Shown in pieces: positions 56,152 through 64,000 of a stretch of 64,000 nt of DNA (the first letter of the stretch is position 1; every line of letters starts with the position of its first letter). The notes below the pieces were generated by a model. That model was not told where the DNA came from, ran no database searches, and saw nothing but the letters and a program-made list of their open reading frames with translations. Position numbers and translations under genes: made by a program. Location: the NCBI GenBank assembly GCA_029245395.1, contig JAQWPL010000008.1:1-64000 (forward strand), read 5' to 3'. The stretch is from Gammaproteobacteria bacterium. Its GTDB lineage: Bacteria > Pseudomonadota > Gammaproteobacteria > Pseudomonadales > Pseudohongiellaceae.

Positions 56152-58878
56152 GTGGTAAAAATTACCGTTGATGGCAAAGTCCTCGAAGTGGACGAAAACA
56201 ACAACCTGCTGGAAGAAGTGCTCTCCCAAGGGGAAGATTTGCCCTATTTCTGTTGGCATCCCAGCATGGGCTCAGTGGGTTCATGTCGTCAGTGTGCGGT
56301 CATCGAATATGCGAATGACGAAGACGAACGCGGTCGTTTGAATATGGCTTGCATGACCTCACCCCGCGAAGGTGGCCGATATTCCATAGAAAAAGCAGGT
56401 CAGTTCCGCGCGCAGGCCATCGAAAGCATCATGATCAACCACCCCCATGACTGTCCGGTCTGTGAAGAAGGTGGGGAGTGCCATCTGCAAGACATGACAG
56501 TCATGTCAGGGCATACCTACCGACGTTATGAAGGTAAGAAAAAAACCCATACCAATCAGTATCTGGGTCCTTTTATTAACCACGAAATGAACCGCTGTAT
56601 TACCTGCTACCGCTGCGTACGTTATTACAATGATTATGCCGGTGGTACAGATTTTGGTCCACAGGCTTCACACGACAACACGTATTTCGGCCGTTGGCAG
56701 GAAGGCCCTCTGGAAAGTGAATTCAGTGGCAACCTCGCTGAGGTGTGCCCGACGGGTGTTTTTACCGACAAACCCTTCGGTAAACAGTATGTCCGAAAAT
56801 GGGATTTACAAACTGCACCATCCATTTGCACAGGTTGCAGTGTAGGTTGTAACACCAATCCCGGTGAGAGATACGGAACCCTACGGCGTGTAGTAAATCG
56901 CTTTAATGATGAAGTTAATGGCTACTTTCTGTGTGATCGCGGCCGTTTTGGTACCGGGTATGTCAACAGCGACGAACGAATTACAGTCAGCATGACACGT
57001 GCTTCCAGTGATGCGGATCCTCACCTGGCCAGCCCTGATGAAGCCATGAGCCAGCTGCACGTCATGGCCGTCGATGCTATTGGTATTGGATCACCTCGCG
57101 CCTCAATGGAAGCTAATTTTGCCTTGCGCGATCTGGTTGGCAAGGACAATTTTTATGCAGGTGTTTCAGCCAATGATCTGGCAATGGGTCAGCAAATTCT
57201 GGATATCTATCGCAACCGTCCAGTGAATGTGGCCAGTATCAAGGTAATTGAAGGTTCTGATGCCGTTATCGTGCTTGGTGAGGATGTCACCAATACCGCT
57301 GCCAGGATTGCTCTGGCACTGCGTCAGTCGGTTAAAAACCTGGGCAAAAAAATGGCCAGGGACATGAAATTACCGGATTGGCATGATGCGGCAGTTCGCC
57401 AGTTGACCATGGATCGCAAGAGCCCTCTATTTATCCTGAGCCCTCATGCCACTCGCCTGGATGATGTGGCCGCTAATGTCCATATTTCCTCAGCGGAAGA
57501 AAGTGCCAGAATTGGTTTTGCTATTGCTAATGCCATTGATAGTAGTGCCCCGGCTGTAAAAGGTCTGAGCAAGGAAGAGAAGTCACTTGTCGACACTATG
57601 GCTGATGCATTGAAAAATGCGCAACAGCCTTTGGTGGTCTGTGGTACAGGCAGTTTTAGTCCGGCATTGATTGATGCGGCAGCTAATATTGCAACAGCTC
57701 TGCAGGATGGTGACAAAAAGGCAAACCTTGCGATGGTGGTTCCCGAAGCCAATAGTCTCGGCCTGGCATTGTTGATGAATGGTAGTGATCAGTCACTTGA
57801 TCAGGCCATGTCCCTGGTAGCTGATGGTGACGCGAAATCAGCTGTTGTGCTGGAAAACGATTTGTATCGCAGGGCTCCTGCTGATGCCGTGGACAGCTTT
57901 GTTAATGCTCTTGATAATCTCGCCGTACTGGACAGCACGCAAACGCGTACTGGTGAGGCGGCCAACCTGGTCATTGCAGCAGGCACCTTCGCCGAATCCT
58001 CAGGCACCTTTATTAATTATGAAGCCAGGGCCCAGCATTTTTATTCGGTGTTCAAACCAAAGGACAGTATTCGCGCCAGTGTTAAATGGCTAAGCGATCA
58101 AAAACTCTCTGAAATTACCGCCGCCTGTGCAAGTAGCATTACCGATTGTGGCGGCATGGCAAACCTTACCCCGGGAGAAGATTTCAATGTTGCTGGTATG
58201 AAAGTGCCCAGGCAGCAACATAGGTATAGCGGGCGTACCGCTATGCGCGCTGATATCAATGTCCATGAACCTAAACAGGAACAGGACGAAGACGGAATTC
58301 TCAGTTATTCCATGGAAGGCGTGCCAGCTACCCGTGATGCAACAGTATTTAACACAGCCTGGTCTGGTGGCTGGAATTCCAACCAGAGTGTTTTCAAATT
58401 CCAGAGCCATACCGGTGGTGCCTTGAAACAGGCGTCACATGGCCAGTGCCTGATTGAAAACAACAGTAAGACAAAAACCTGGAATGAGATTGAAAAAGAC
58501 AATGCTCCTGAAGGCGATTTTGCAGTTTTCCCGTTGTACCACCTATTTGGCAGTGAGGAATTAACTGCTAGGACACCGGCAATACAGGAAAAAGCGACTA
58601 GCGCCTATATCGCTCTTAATGGAGACGATGCCCAGAAACTTGGTTTGCAAGCCAGTGATGGTGTTGCACTTGAACATAATGGCTCGGTGCCCTTTATCAT
58701 CCGCAGCTCAATCAAGCCCGGAACTGTAGGAGTCCCAGTAGGACTTGAAGGCGTGAACTTCAGAAATTTACCGGATGGCATTGCTCTGGAAAAAGCCAGT
58801 AGTTGGACTGCTCCTGAAAAATGGCATGCGGCAAATATCATTGCCAGTGACCGAGCTAGTAGTGAGGGGGAGGCCTGA
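56152..58878 (+). CDS. nuoG: NADH-quinone oxidoreductase subunit G
   Basis: Largest peripheral subunit, 908 residues, as in E. coli. The N-terminal ferredoxin domain binds a [2Fe-2S] cluster (Cys34, Cys45, Cys48 and about Cys67). HDCPVCEEGGECHLQD and CITCYRCVRYYND bind two [4Fe-4S] clusters, and ICTGCSVGCNTN with LCDRGRFG is the extra N7 cluster. The rest is a molybdopterin-oxidoreductase-like fold without molybdenum. The start is GTG. It overlaps nuoH by one base. Confidence 0.96.
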   Translation: MVKITVDGKVLEVDENNNLLEEVLSQGEDLPYFCWHPSMGSVGSCRQCAVIEYANDEDERGRLNMACMTSPREGGRYSIEKAGQFRAQAIESIMINHPHDCPVCEEGGECHLQDMTVMSGHTYRRYEGKKKTHTNQYLGPFINHEMNRCITCYRCVRYYNDYAGGTDFGPQASHDNTYFGRWQEGPLESEFSGNLAEVCPTGVFTDKPFGKQYVRKWDLQTAPSICTGCSVGCNTNPGERYGTLRRVVNRFNDEVNGYFLCDRGRFGTGYVNSDERITVSMTRASSDADPHLASPDEAMSQLHVMAVDAIGIGSPRASMEANFALRDLVGKDNFYAGVSANDLAMGQQILDIYRNRPVNVASIKVIEGSDAVIVLGEDVTNTAARIALALRQSVKNLGKKMARDMKLPDWHDAAVRQLTMDRKSPLFILSPHATRLDDVAANVHISSAEESARIGFAIANAIDSSAPAVKGLSKEEKSLVDTMADALKNAQQPLVVCGTGSFSPALIDAAANIATALQDGDKKANLAMVVPEANSLGLALLMNGSDQSLDQAMSLVADGDAKSAVVLENDLYRRAPADAVDSFVNALDNLAVLDSTQTRTGEAANLVIAAGTFAESSGTFINYEARAQHFYSVFKPKDSIRASVKWLSDQKLSEITAACASSITDCGGMANLTPGEDFNVAGMKVPRQQHRYSGRTAMRADINVHEPKQEQDEDGILSYSMEGVPATRDATVFNTAWSGGWNSNQSVFKFQSHTGGALKQASHGQCLIENNSKTKTWNEIEKDNAPEGDFAVFPLYHLFGSEELTARTPAIQEKATSAYIALNGDDAQKLGLQASDGVALEHNGSVPFIIRSSIKPGTVGVPVGLEGVNFRNLPDGIALEKASSWTAPEKWHAANIIASDRASSEGEA

Positions 58879-59861
58879 TGTTTAGCTTTCAGGTAGGTTC
58901 TCTACTAAACATTGCCCTGATCCTCGGAACTGTTTTGGGCGCCGCGGCTTTGTTGATCTGGGTGGAGCGTCGTCTATTGGGCTTTTTCAATGACCGCCTG
59001 GGGCCAAATAGGGTAGGCCCATTCGGTATCCTGCAATCAGTAGCTGATGTCATCAAGTTGATTACCAAGGAAGACTGGATTCCTCCCTTTGCTGACAAAC
59101 TGCCGTTTGTGGTGGCACCGATAATCTTACCCATCGTCATGCTGTTGAGCTTTGCCATGATTCCTTTCGCCCCTGGCGTAGGAATTATCGATATGAATAT
59201 TGGCCTGCTGTTTGTCATGGCCATGGCTGGGCTCGCAGCCTACTCGGCAATGCTGGGCGGACTGGCATCCAACAATAAATTTGCACTACTGGGTGGATTG
59301 CGTGCTGCCGGGCAGATGATTTCCTATGAAGTTTTCCTGGGCATTTCTTTGCTTGGGGTAGTGATCCTGTCAGACAGCTTTTCATTGCGCGGAATCGTAG
59401 AAGCTCAATCTGATGGCTGGTATGTCTTCCCTCAATTCATCGGCTTCATGGTTTTCATGGTGGCCGCATTGGCAGAATCCCACCGCTGGCCTTTTGACCT
59501 GCCCGAGGGAGAGGCTGAAATCATTTCCGGTTTCAATACAGAATATTCCGGCATGAAGTTCGGGCTCTTTTTTGTCGGGGAATATATTGGCATGTTGTTT
59601 ATGGCTTGCCTGATCCCTGTACTGTTCTTTGGTGGCTGGCATGCTCCATTCGGTTTGGAATTCGGTAATGAAATTATTTCCGGGTTGTTCTGGATGGCAG
59701 CCAAAACCTCTGTTTTTATCGGCTTTTTTGTCCTGGTAAGAGCGGCACTGGCCAGGCCCAGGTATGACCAGTTGATGAGTTATGGCTGGCTGGTGATGCT
59801 GCCCTTGTCATTGCTCAATTTATTGATAACCGGCGCTATCGTGCTGATGCAGGGGAGCTAA
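58878..59861 (+). CDS. nuoH: NADH-quinone oxidoreductase subunit H
   Basis: Membrane subunit of 327 residues that forms the quinone chamber with NuoB and NuoD. About eight helices; [19 protein letters not shown] and [20 protein letters not shown] and [10 protein letters not shown] are the invariant loops with the conserved Glu. One-base overlap with nuoG and three bases to nuoI indicate coupled translation. Confidence 0.97.
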   Translation: MFSFQVGSLLNIALILGTVLGAAALLIWVERRLLGFFNDRLGPNRVGPFGILQSVADVIKLITKEDWIPPFADKLPFVVAPIILPIVMLLSFAMIPFAPGVGIIDMNIGLLFVMAMAGLAAYSAMLGGLASNNKFALLGGLRAAGQMISYEVFLGISLLGVVILSDSFSLRGIVEAQSDGWYVFPQFIGFMVFMVAALAESHRWPFDLPEGEAEIISGFNTEYSGMKFGLFFVGEYIGMLFMACLIPVLFFGGWHAPFGLEFGNEIISGLFWMAAKTSVFIGFFVLVRAALARPRYDQLMSYGWLVMLPLSLLNLLITGAIVLMQGS

Positions 59862-59863
59862 TC

Positions 59864-60412
59864 ATGCTGAAGGGCTTGTTACATCAGTTGAATATCTATT
59901 GGTCACAAATTGTTTCTTTGTACCTAGTATTCATGCACCTGTTTCACAAGGCCGATACGGTGGAGTATCCGGACGTTAAACCGTTCACGTTTCCGCGTTG
60001 GAGAGGACGTATCATCCTGACTCGCGATCCCGACGGTGAAGAGCGTTGTGTTGCCTGCAACCTGTGTGCTGTCGCCTGTCCGGTGGATTGTATTGCCCTG
60101 CAAAAAACCGAAGATGAAGAAGGTCGTTGGTACCCGGAGTTTTTCCGCATTAATTTTTCACGCTGCATCATGTGCGGATTCTGCGAAGAGGCTTGTCCAA
60201 CACATGCCATTCAACTGACACCTGATTTTGAGATGGCTGAATATGTCCGTCAGGACATGGTCTGGGAAAAGGAGCATATGCTGATCGACGGCACTGGCAA
60301 ATATCACGACTACAATTTTTATAAGGTTGCCGGTAAGGCGATAGGTGGCAAGGGCAAGGGCGAAGCCCTGGATGAACTGCCGCCCACAGACCGCAGGAGC
60401 TTGATGCCATGA
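59864..60412 (+). CDS. nuoI: NADH-quinone oxidoreductase subunit I
   Basis: Ferredoxin-like subunit with two [4Fe-4S] clusters, N6a and N6b. The 182-residue protein has [15 protein letters not shown] (about residues 62-76) and [12 protein letters not shown] (about 101-112). An N-terminal amphipathic helix region with HLFHKAD lies at the membrane. The end overlaps the nuoJ start by four bases. Confidence 0.97.
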   Translation: MLKGLLHQLNIYWSQIVSLYLVFMHLFHKADTVEYPDVKPFTFPRWRGRIILTRDPDGEERCVACNLCAVACPVDCIALQKTEDEEGRWYPEFFRINFSRCIMCGFCEEACPTHAIQLTPDFEMAEYVRQDMVWEKEHMLIDGTGKYHDYNFYKVAGKAIGGKGKGEALDELPPTDRRSLMP

Positions 60413-60891
60413 GCGTATTTTTTTACGGCTCGGCTATCATTGCCATTCTTGCCACACTAATGGTTATCACCCGAACTAATATCGTGCATGCCTTGCTGTA
60501 CTTCATTGTTTCATTACTGGCCATTGCCGTGATTTTTTACACCCTGGGTGCGCCTTTTGCTGCAGCCCTGGAAGTGATTGTTTATGCAGGCGCCATCATG
60601 GTGATGTTCCTGTTTGTGGTCATGATGCTGAATTTGGGGCAGGTAACGCAGGATCAGGAAAAGGCCTGGCTGGTGCCGTCCATATGGATAGGACCTTCCA
60701 TTATGGCAGTGCCGCTGCTTATTGAAGTGCTCTATGCCATCAACCTCCAGCAGGAACAGATGGCGCATACAGTAATAGGTGCGAAGGAAGTAGGGGCTTC
60801 ACTATTTGGTCCCTATGTCCTGGCCGTGGAACTGGCTTCTATGTTGTTACTGGCAGGATTGGTAGGCGCTTTTCATCTGGCCAGGAAATAA
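60409..60891 (+). CDS. nuoJ: NADH-quinone oxidoreductase subunit J
   Basis: Membrane subunit of 160 residues with five helices. [29 protein letters not shown] and the following [17 protein letters not shown] contain the conserved Tyr and Gly of the pi-bulge helix. Four-base overlap with nuoI. The 48-base gap to nuoK begins with an ATGCAAG stretch like that after nuoCD. Confidence 0.96.
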   Translation: MSVFFYGSAIIAILATLMVITRTNIVHALLYFIVSLLAIAVIFYTLGAPFAAALEVIVYAGAIMVMFLFVVMMLNLGQVTQDQEKAWLVPSIWIGPSIMAVPLLIEVLYAINLQQEQMAHTVIGAKEVGASLFGPYVLAVELASMLLLAGLVGAFHLARK

Positions 60892-60939
60892 TAAGATGCA
60901 AGTGGCAATAACAAAGAGATAAGCAGGAGCAATTAACTA

Positions 60940-61269
60940 ATGGAAATGCCAGCAGTAATCATGCAGACGGTTCCTATGGAACACGGTCTTTTATTGGCTG
61001 CCATTCTCTTTATTCTCGGCCTGGTCGGAGTACTCACAAGACGTAATCTTGTGTTTATTTTGATGTCCCTGGAAATCATGCTTAATGCCACCGGCCTGGC
61101 ATTCATAGTGGCGGCTTCCCGTTGGGGCCAGGTGGATGGCCAAATCATGTTTCTCATGATTTTGAGTCTGGCGGCAGCAGAAGTGGCAGTAGCACTGGGC
61201 TTGGTATTGCAACTTTTTCACAAGTACAAGACGCTGGATATCGACGTGTTGAGTGAGATGAAAGGTTAG
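60940..61269 (+). CDS. nuoK: NADH-quinone oxidoreductase subunit K
   Basis: Small antiporter-like membrane subunit of 109 residues with three helices. The two buried Glu of the family are in [15 protein letters not shown] (about residue 46) and [12 protein letters not shown] (about 82). GGAG lies about 11 bases before the ATG at 60940; an ATG seven codons later would give the usual shorter N-terminus. A repeat-rich gap of 113 bases separates it from nuoL. Confidence 0.95.
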   Translation: MEMPAVIMQTVPMEHGLLLAAILFILGLVGVLTRRNLVFILMSLEIMLNATGLAFIVAASRWGQVDGQIMFLMILSLAAAEVAVALGLVLQLFHKYKTLDIDVLSEMKG

Positions 61270-61272
61270 AAG

Positions 61273-61317
61273 GATACAGAGATACAGGGATACAGGGATA
61301 CAAGAGACAAGAGACAA
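61273..61317 (+). repeat. Short tandem repeats between nuoK and nuoL
   Basis: GATACAGA or GATACAGG units start at 61273, 61281, 61289 and 61297 (the last diverging), followed by two to three copies of AGACAAG. The nuoCD-nuoE gap has a related AAGAGACAAGAG run near 54200-54211. Confidence 0.8.
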
Positions 61318-61382
61318 GAATGGCGTTTGCACAATTAAATTAAACAGCAAGCAAGATACTTTTTAAACAGAGCTAACACTAC

Positions 61383-63218
61383 ATGCTAGAGCTTTTTTGG
61401 TTAGTCCCGGTCATACCGTTCATAGGGTTTCTGATTCTTACCCTTACGTTTGGTAAGTTGCCGCAAGTATACGCAGGCATCATTGGTGCAGGCTCCATCG
61501 GTCTGTCCTTTCTGTTTGCTTTGCTTGCCGGATCCAGTTTCCTGGCTGCAGATATTACGGCCTATTCCCAGACGCTCTGGACCTGGATTTCTGTAGGGGA
61601 TCTGGAAGTTGGCTTCACCTTTTATCTGGATGGCGTTTCGCTGGTCATGATGTATGTCATTACCGGCGTTGGTTTTTTGATACATATCTATGCCACTGGC
61701 TACATGAGTGGCGATCCAAGTTTTTCGCGCTTCTTTGCCTACATGAATTTGTTTGTGTCGGCCATGTTGATTCTGGTGCTGGCGGACAACCTCGTTCTGT
61801 TATTCATGGGTTGGGAAGGCGTGGGCTTGTGTTCGTATTTGTTGATTGGCTTTTGGTATACCGACCCAAACAATGGCTACTGTGCCCGCAAGGCATTTGT
61901 CATGACACGGGTAGGGGATGCGTTCATGGCTATTGGCCTGTTCGCGTTATTTATCAGCACGGGCACCCTGAATATCCAGGAGGCCATGTTTAATGCTGAA
62001 GCCGAATGGGTCGTGGGTTCCGGCATTGCCACGGCAGTGACATTGTTATTACTAGGGGGAGCAGTTGGCAAGTCAGCGCAATTGCCTTTGCAAACCTGGC
62101 TGCCGGATGCCATGGCAGGACCAACACCCATTTCCGCTTTGATACATGCAGCCACAATGGTGACGGCTGGCGTTTACCTGATTTCCCGCACCCATGTTCT
62201 GTATCTGCTTGCGCCCGATGTTCAGTACCTCGTCGGGGTAATTGGCATGATCACCCTGTTGATGGCAGGTTTTACAGCGTTAACCCAAAACGACATCAAG
62301 AAAGTATTGGCGTATTCAACTGTTAGCCAGATCGGTTACATGTTCCTCGCCCTTGGCGTAGGTGCATGGGGCAGTGCCATTTTTCACCTGATGACACACG
62401 CCTTTTTCAAAGCGCTGCTGTTCCTGACTGCCGGCTCTATTATTCTGGCCATGCATCATGAGCAGGATATATTCAAGATGGGGGGCTTACGTAAAGATCT
62501 GCCCTGGAGTCATTGGTTGTTTCTAATCGGTACCGTTGCGCTCGTTGCATTGCCGTTCACGTCCGGCTTCTGGAGTAAGGAAGAAATTCTCGCCAGTGCT
62601 CTGGAACATCATGAGGGTGGCTATTTATTGTGGCTAGGTGGTGTTGCCGGTGCATTCATGACAGCGCTTTACAGTTTCCGTCTTTACTTTCTGGTGTTTT
62701 ATGGCAAGAAAACCCACGACGGACATGAAGTCATGGGCTGGCACTTGCAAGGGCCTTTAGTGGTTCTGGCTATCCTCGCGCTTATCGGTGGTTACATCCA
62801 TATTCCCGTAGAAGCTGTATTTCCGGAAGTGGCAGAACATCATCCTTCCCTGTTTTATCAAGCCATCATGATCGGCTTGCCGATGCTGGGTATTTATATT
62901 GCCTGGCTGATTTTTATCAAAGGCAAACTGGACCTGAACAAACTGGCGGGGCAGGGCTTTGGCGCCAAACTGCATCGCTTCTGGTACACCCAGTGGGGTA
63001 TGGATTGGTTATATGACAAAGTCATTGTCAGCCCATACGTCTGGCTTGCTGAATTTAACAAAAGCGATGTTATTGATTCTTTCTATAACGGGTCTGCCAG
63101 GGTGGTGCGTTTCTGTCATGACATCATGAGTGAAACCCAGACCGGGCAACTACGCTGGTATGCCATCAGCGTAGCCTATGGCCTGTTAGTGCTGGTCACT
63201 ATAGGAGTATTACTGTGA
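61383..63218 (+). CDS. nuoL: NADH-quinone oxidoreductase subunit L
   Basis: Distal antiporter-like proton-pumping subunit of 611 residues with about 16 helices and the long lateral amphipathic helix at the end. GWEGVGLCSYLLIGFWY holds the conserved Glu of helix 5, KSAQLPLQTWLPDAMAGPTPISALIHAATMV the Lys and the proton path, and FFKALLFLTAGSII the helix-12 Lys. Normal length. Its stop overlaps the nuoM start by three bases. Confidence 0.97.
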   Translation: MLELFWLVPVIPFIGFLILTLTFGKLPQVYAGIIGAGSIGLSFLFALLAGSSFLAADITAYSQTLWTWISVGDLEVGFTFYLDGVSLVMMYVITGVGFLIHIYATGYMSGDPSFSRFFAYMNLFVSAMLILVLADNLVLLFMGWEGVGLCSYLLIGFWYTDPNNGYCARKAFVMTRVGDAFMAIGLFALFISTGTLNIQEAMFNAEAEWVVGSGIATAVTLLLLGGAVGKSAQLPLQTWLPDAMAGPTPISALIHAATMVTAGVYLISRTHVLYLLAPDVQYLVGVIGMITLLMAGFTALTQNDIKKVLAYSTVSQIGYMFLALGVGAWGSAIFHLMTHAFFKALLFLTAGSIILAMHHEQDIFKMGGLRKDLPWSHWLFLIGTVALVALPFTSGFWSKEEILASALEHHEGGYLLWLGGVAGAFMTALYSFRLYFLVFYGKKTHDGHEVMGWHLQGPLVVLAILALIGGYIHIPVEAVFPEVAEHHPSLFYQAIMIGLPMLGIYIAWLIFIKGKLDLNKLAGQGFGAKLHRFWYTQWGMDWLYDKVIVSPYVWLAEFNKSDVIDSFYNGSARVVRFCHDIMSETQTGQLRWYAISVAYGLLVLVTIGVLL

Positions 63219-64000
63219 TCCTGGCGTGGCTCATCTCTATATTATTTGTTGGTGGCATTGGTGCCTGGCTGTCAGAAAAAAGCAATCCGGAATTGCCCCG
63301 TGTTATAGCCCTGGCAACCATTTTGCTGGATCTGTTGCTTGTCGTGTTAATGCTGGTTGCACCTGGTGCATTGGGACTGGACGCGGCGGCTCAGGCTGAC
63401 CTTGGCGAACCAGGGCAGTGGCTTGTTCTTTACAGCAGTGAGTGGATTCCCCGTTTTGGTATTTCCTTTATATTTGGTGCCGATGGCCTGGGCCTGTTGC
63501 TGATCACACTGACTGTCTTTCTTGGTCTCGTTTCCCTTGGTTCTGCCTGGCATGAAATTAAAGAGCGTACCGGGTTTTTCTATTTCAACTTGTTGTGGAC
63601 TCTGGCCGGTGTAATTGGGGTTTTTACGGCGCTGGATATGTTCCTGTTTTTCTTCTTTTGGGAAGTGATGTTAATACCGATGTATTTCATCATCGCTATC
63701 TGGGGGCATGAAAACAAGGAATATGCCGCCACGAAGTTTTTCATTTTTACTCAGGTGAGCGGCATGTTGATGTTGCTGTCGATCCTGGTGTTGGTGTTCT
63801 TCCATTTCCAGGATGCCGGCGAAATTACCTTCAGTTACTTTGACTTGTTGGGAACCAATATTCCGCCAGGGTATGCCTTTTGGGTGATGCTGGGTTTCTT
63901 CCTCGCGTTTGCTACCAAGTTACCTACTGTGCCTATGCATAACTGGTTACCGGATGCGCATTCCCAGGCACCTACCGCTGGTTCAGTTATACTGGCAGGC
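63215..64000 (+). CDS. nuoM: NADH-quinone oxidoreductase subunit M, 5' part
   Basis: The frame from the GTG at 63215 stays open to the window end, giving the first 262 residues of NuoM. Helix 5 has FFFFWEVMLIPMYFIIAIWG with the conserved Glu, and the segment ATKLPTVPMHNWLPDAHSQ has the conserved Lys and the start of the helix-8 region. The gene continues beyond the window, probably followed by nuoN. It overlaps nuoL by four bases. Confidence 0.95.
   Translation, partial: MILAWLISILFVGGIGAWLSEKSNPELPRVIALATILLDLLLVVLMLVAPGALGLDAAAQADLGEPGQWLVLYSSEWIPRFGISFIFGADGLGLLLITLTVFLGLVSLGSAWHEIKERTGFFYFNLLWTLAGVIGVFTALDMFLFFFFWEVMLIPMYFIIAIWGHENKEYAATKFFIFTQVSGMLMLLSILVLVFFHFQDAGEITFSYFDLLGTNIPPGYAFWVMLGFFLAFATKLPTVPMHNWLPDAHSQAPTAGSVILAG

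Noticed and set aside
61401-61685. Reverse-strand frame within nuoL
   Set aside because: Shadow of the coding frame; composition is that of an antisense membrane-protein gene.

Overview
The window is a stretch of bacterial chromosome, almost certainly from a gammaproteobacterium. The evidence is a set of gene orders typical of that class: tig-clpP-clpX-lon-hupB-ppiD; gloB divergent from a methyltransferase gene followed by rnhA-dnaQ; mfd next to csiV and a long GAPDH; and a nuo operon in which nuoC and nuoD are fused. Gene density is high, base composition is moderate (by eye, mid-40s percent GC), TTG and GTG starts are common, and three convergent gene pairs overlap at their 3' ends. I saw no rRNA, tRNA, CRISPR array, prophage or intact insertion sequence. 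The lifestyle cannot be read from the sequence; a free-living aerobic marine type (complex I, NhaD-like antiporter, peptide uptake) is inference.

Layout. 1-2.9 kb: aldehyde dehydrogenase, sulfotransferase-like protein and TauE/SafE exporter in one tight run, possibly an organosulfur module. 2.9-10.3 kb: ribosome GTPase RbgA/YlqF, BolA, Bax-like glucosaminidase, polysaccharide deacetylase, TtcA, TusA, PdxB, AlaA-like aminotransferase and MsrB. 10.3-17.4 kb is the least characterised part: a TPR plus beta-barrel outer-membrane protein, a divergent outer-membrane protein behind a structured leader, a two-gene unit (DUF6502-like protein plus a membrane-anchored GLGGTGK-repeat protein), and an MMPL-type RND transporter with a very acidic periplasmic loop. 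17.4-18.5 kb is a 1.1-kb AT-rich gap with tandem repeats, a large inverted repeat and a possible small ORF.

18.5-27.4 kb is the protein quality-control block (tig, clpP, clpX, lon, hupB, ppiD). 27.6-32.8 kb is an oligopeptide ABC importer with a fused two-domain ATPase. 32.8-38.4 kb carries gloB, the methyltransferase, rnhA, dnaQ, an NhaD-like antiporter and sohB. 38.5-42.3 kb carries the sulfite reductase hemoprotein with its DUF934 partner, nfuA and a methylthioinosine/purine nucleoside phosphorylase. 42.3-48.3 kb is csiV, mfd and gap. 48.4-50.9 kb is apbE followed by sthA, which is interrupted by an in-frame amber codon. 51.2-64.0 kb is the nuo operon from nuoA to nuoM, nuoM being cut by the window end.

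The most notable observations are the nonsense codon in sthA directly upstream of complex I, the hupB control region (a 17-bp palindrome at the start site followed by T-tracts about 12 bp apart), the structured leader at 11.8-12.06 kb, several palindromes in control regions, and the uncharacterised DUF6502/GLGGTGK unit. I did not find a clearly new multi-gene system; that pair and the first three genes are the best candidates.
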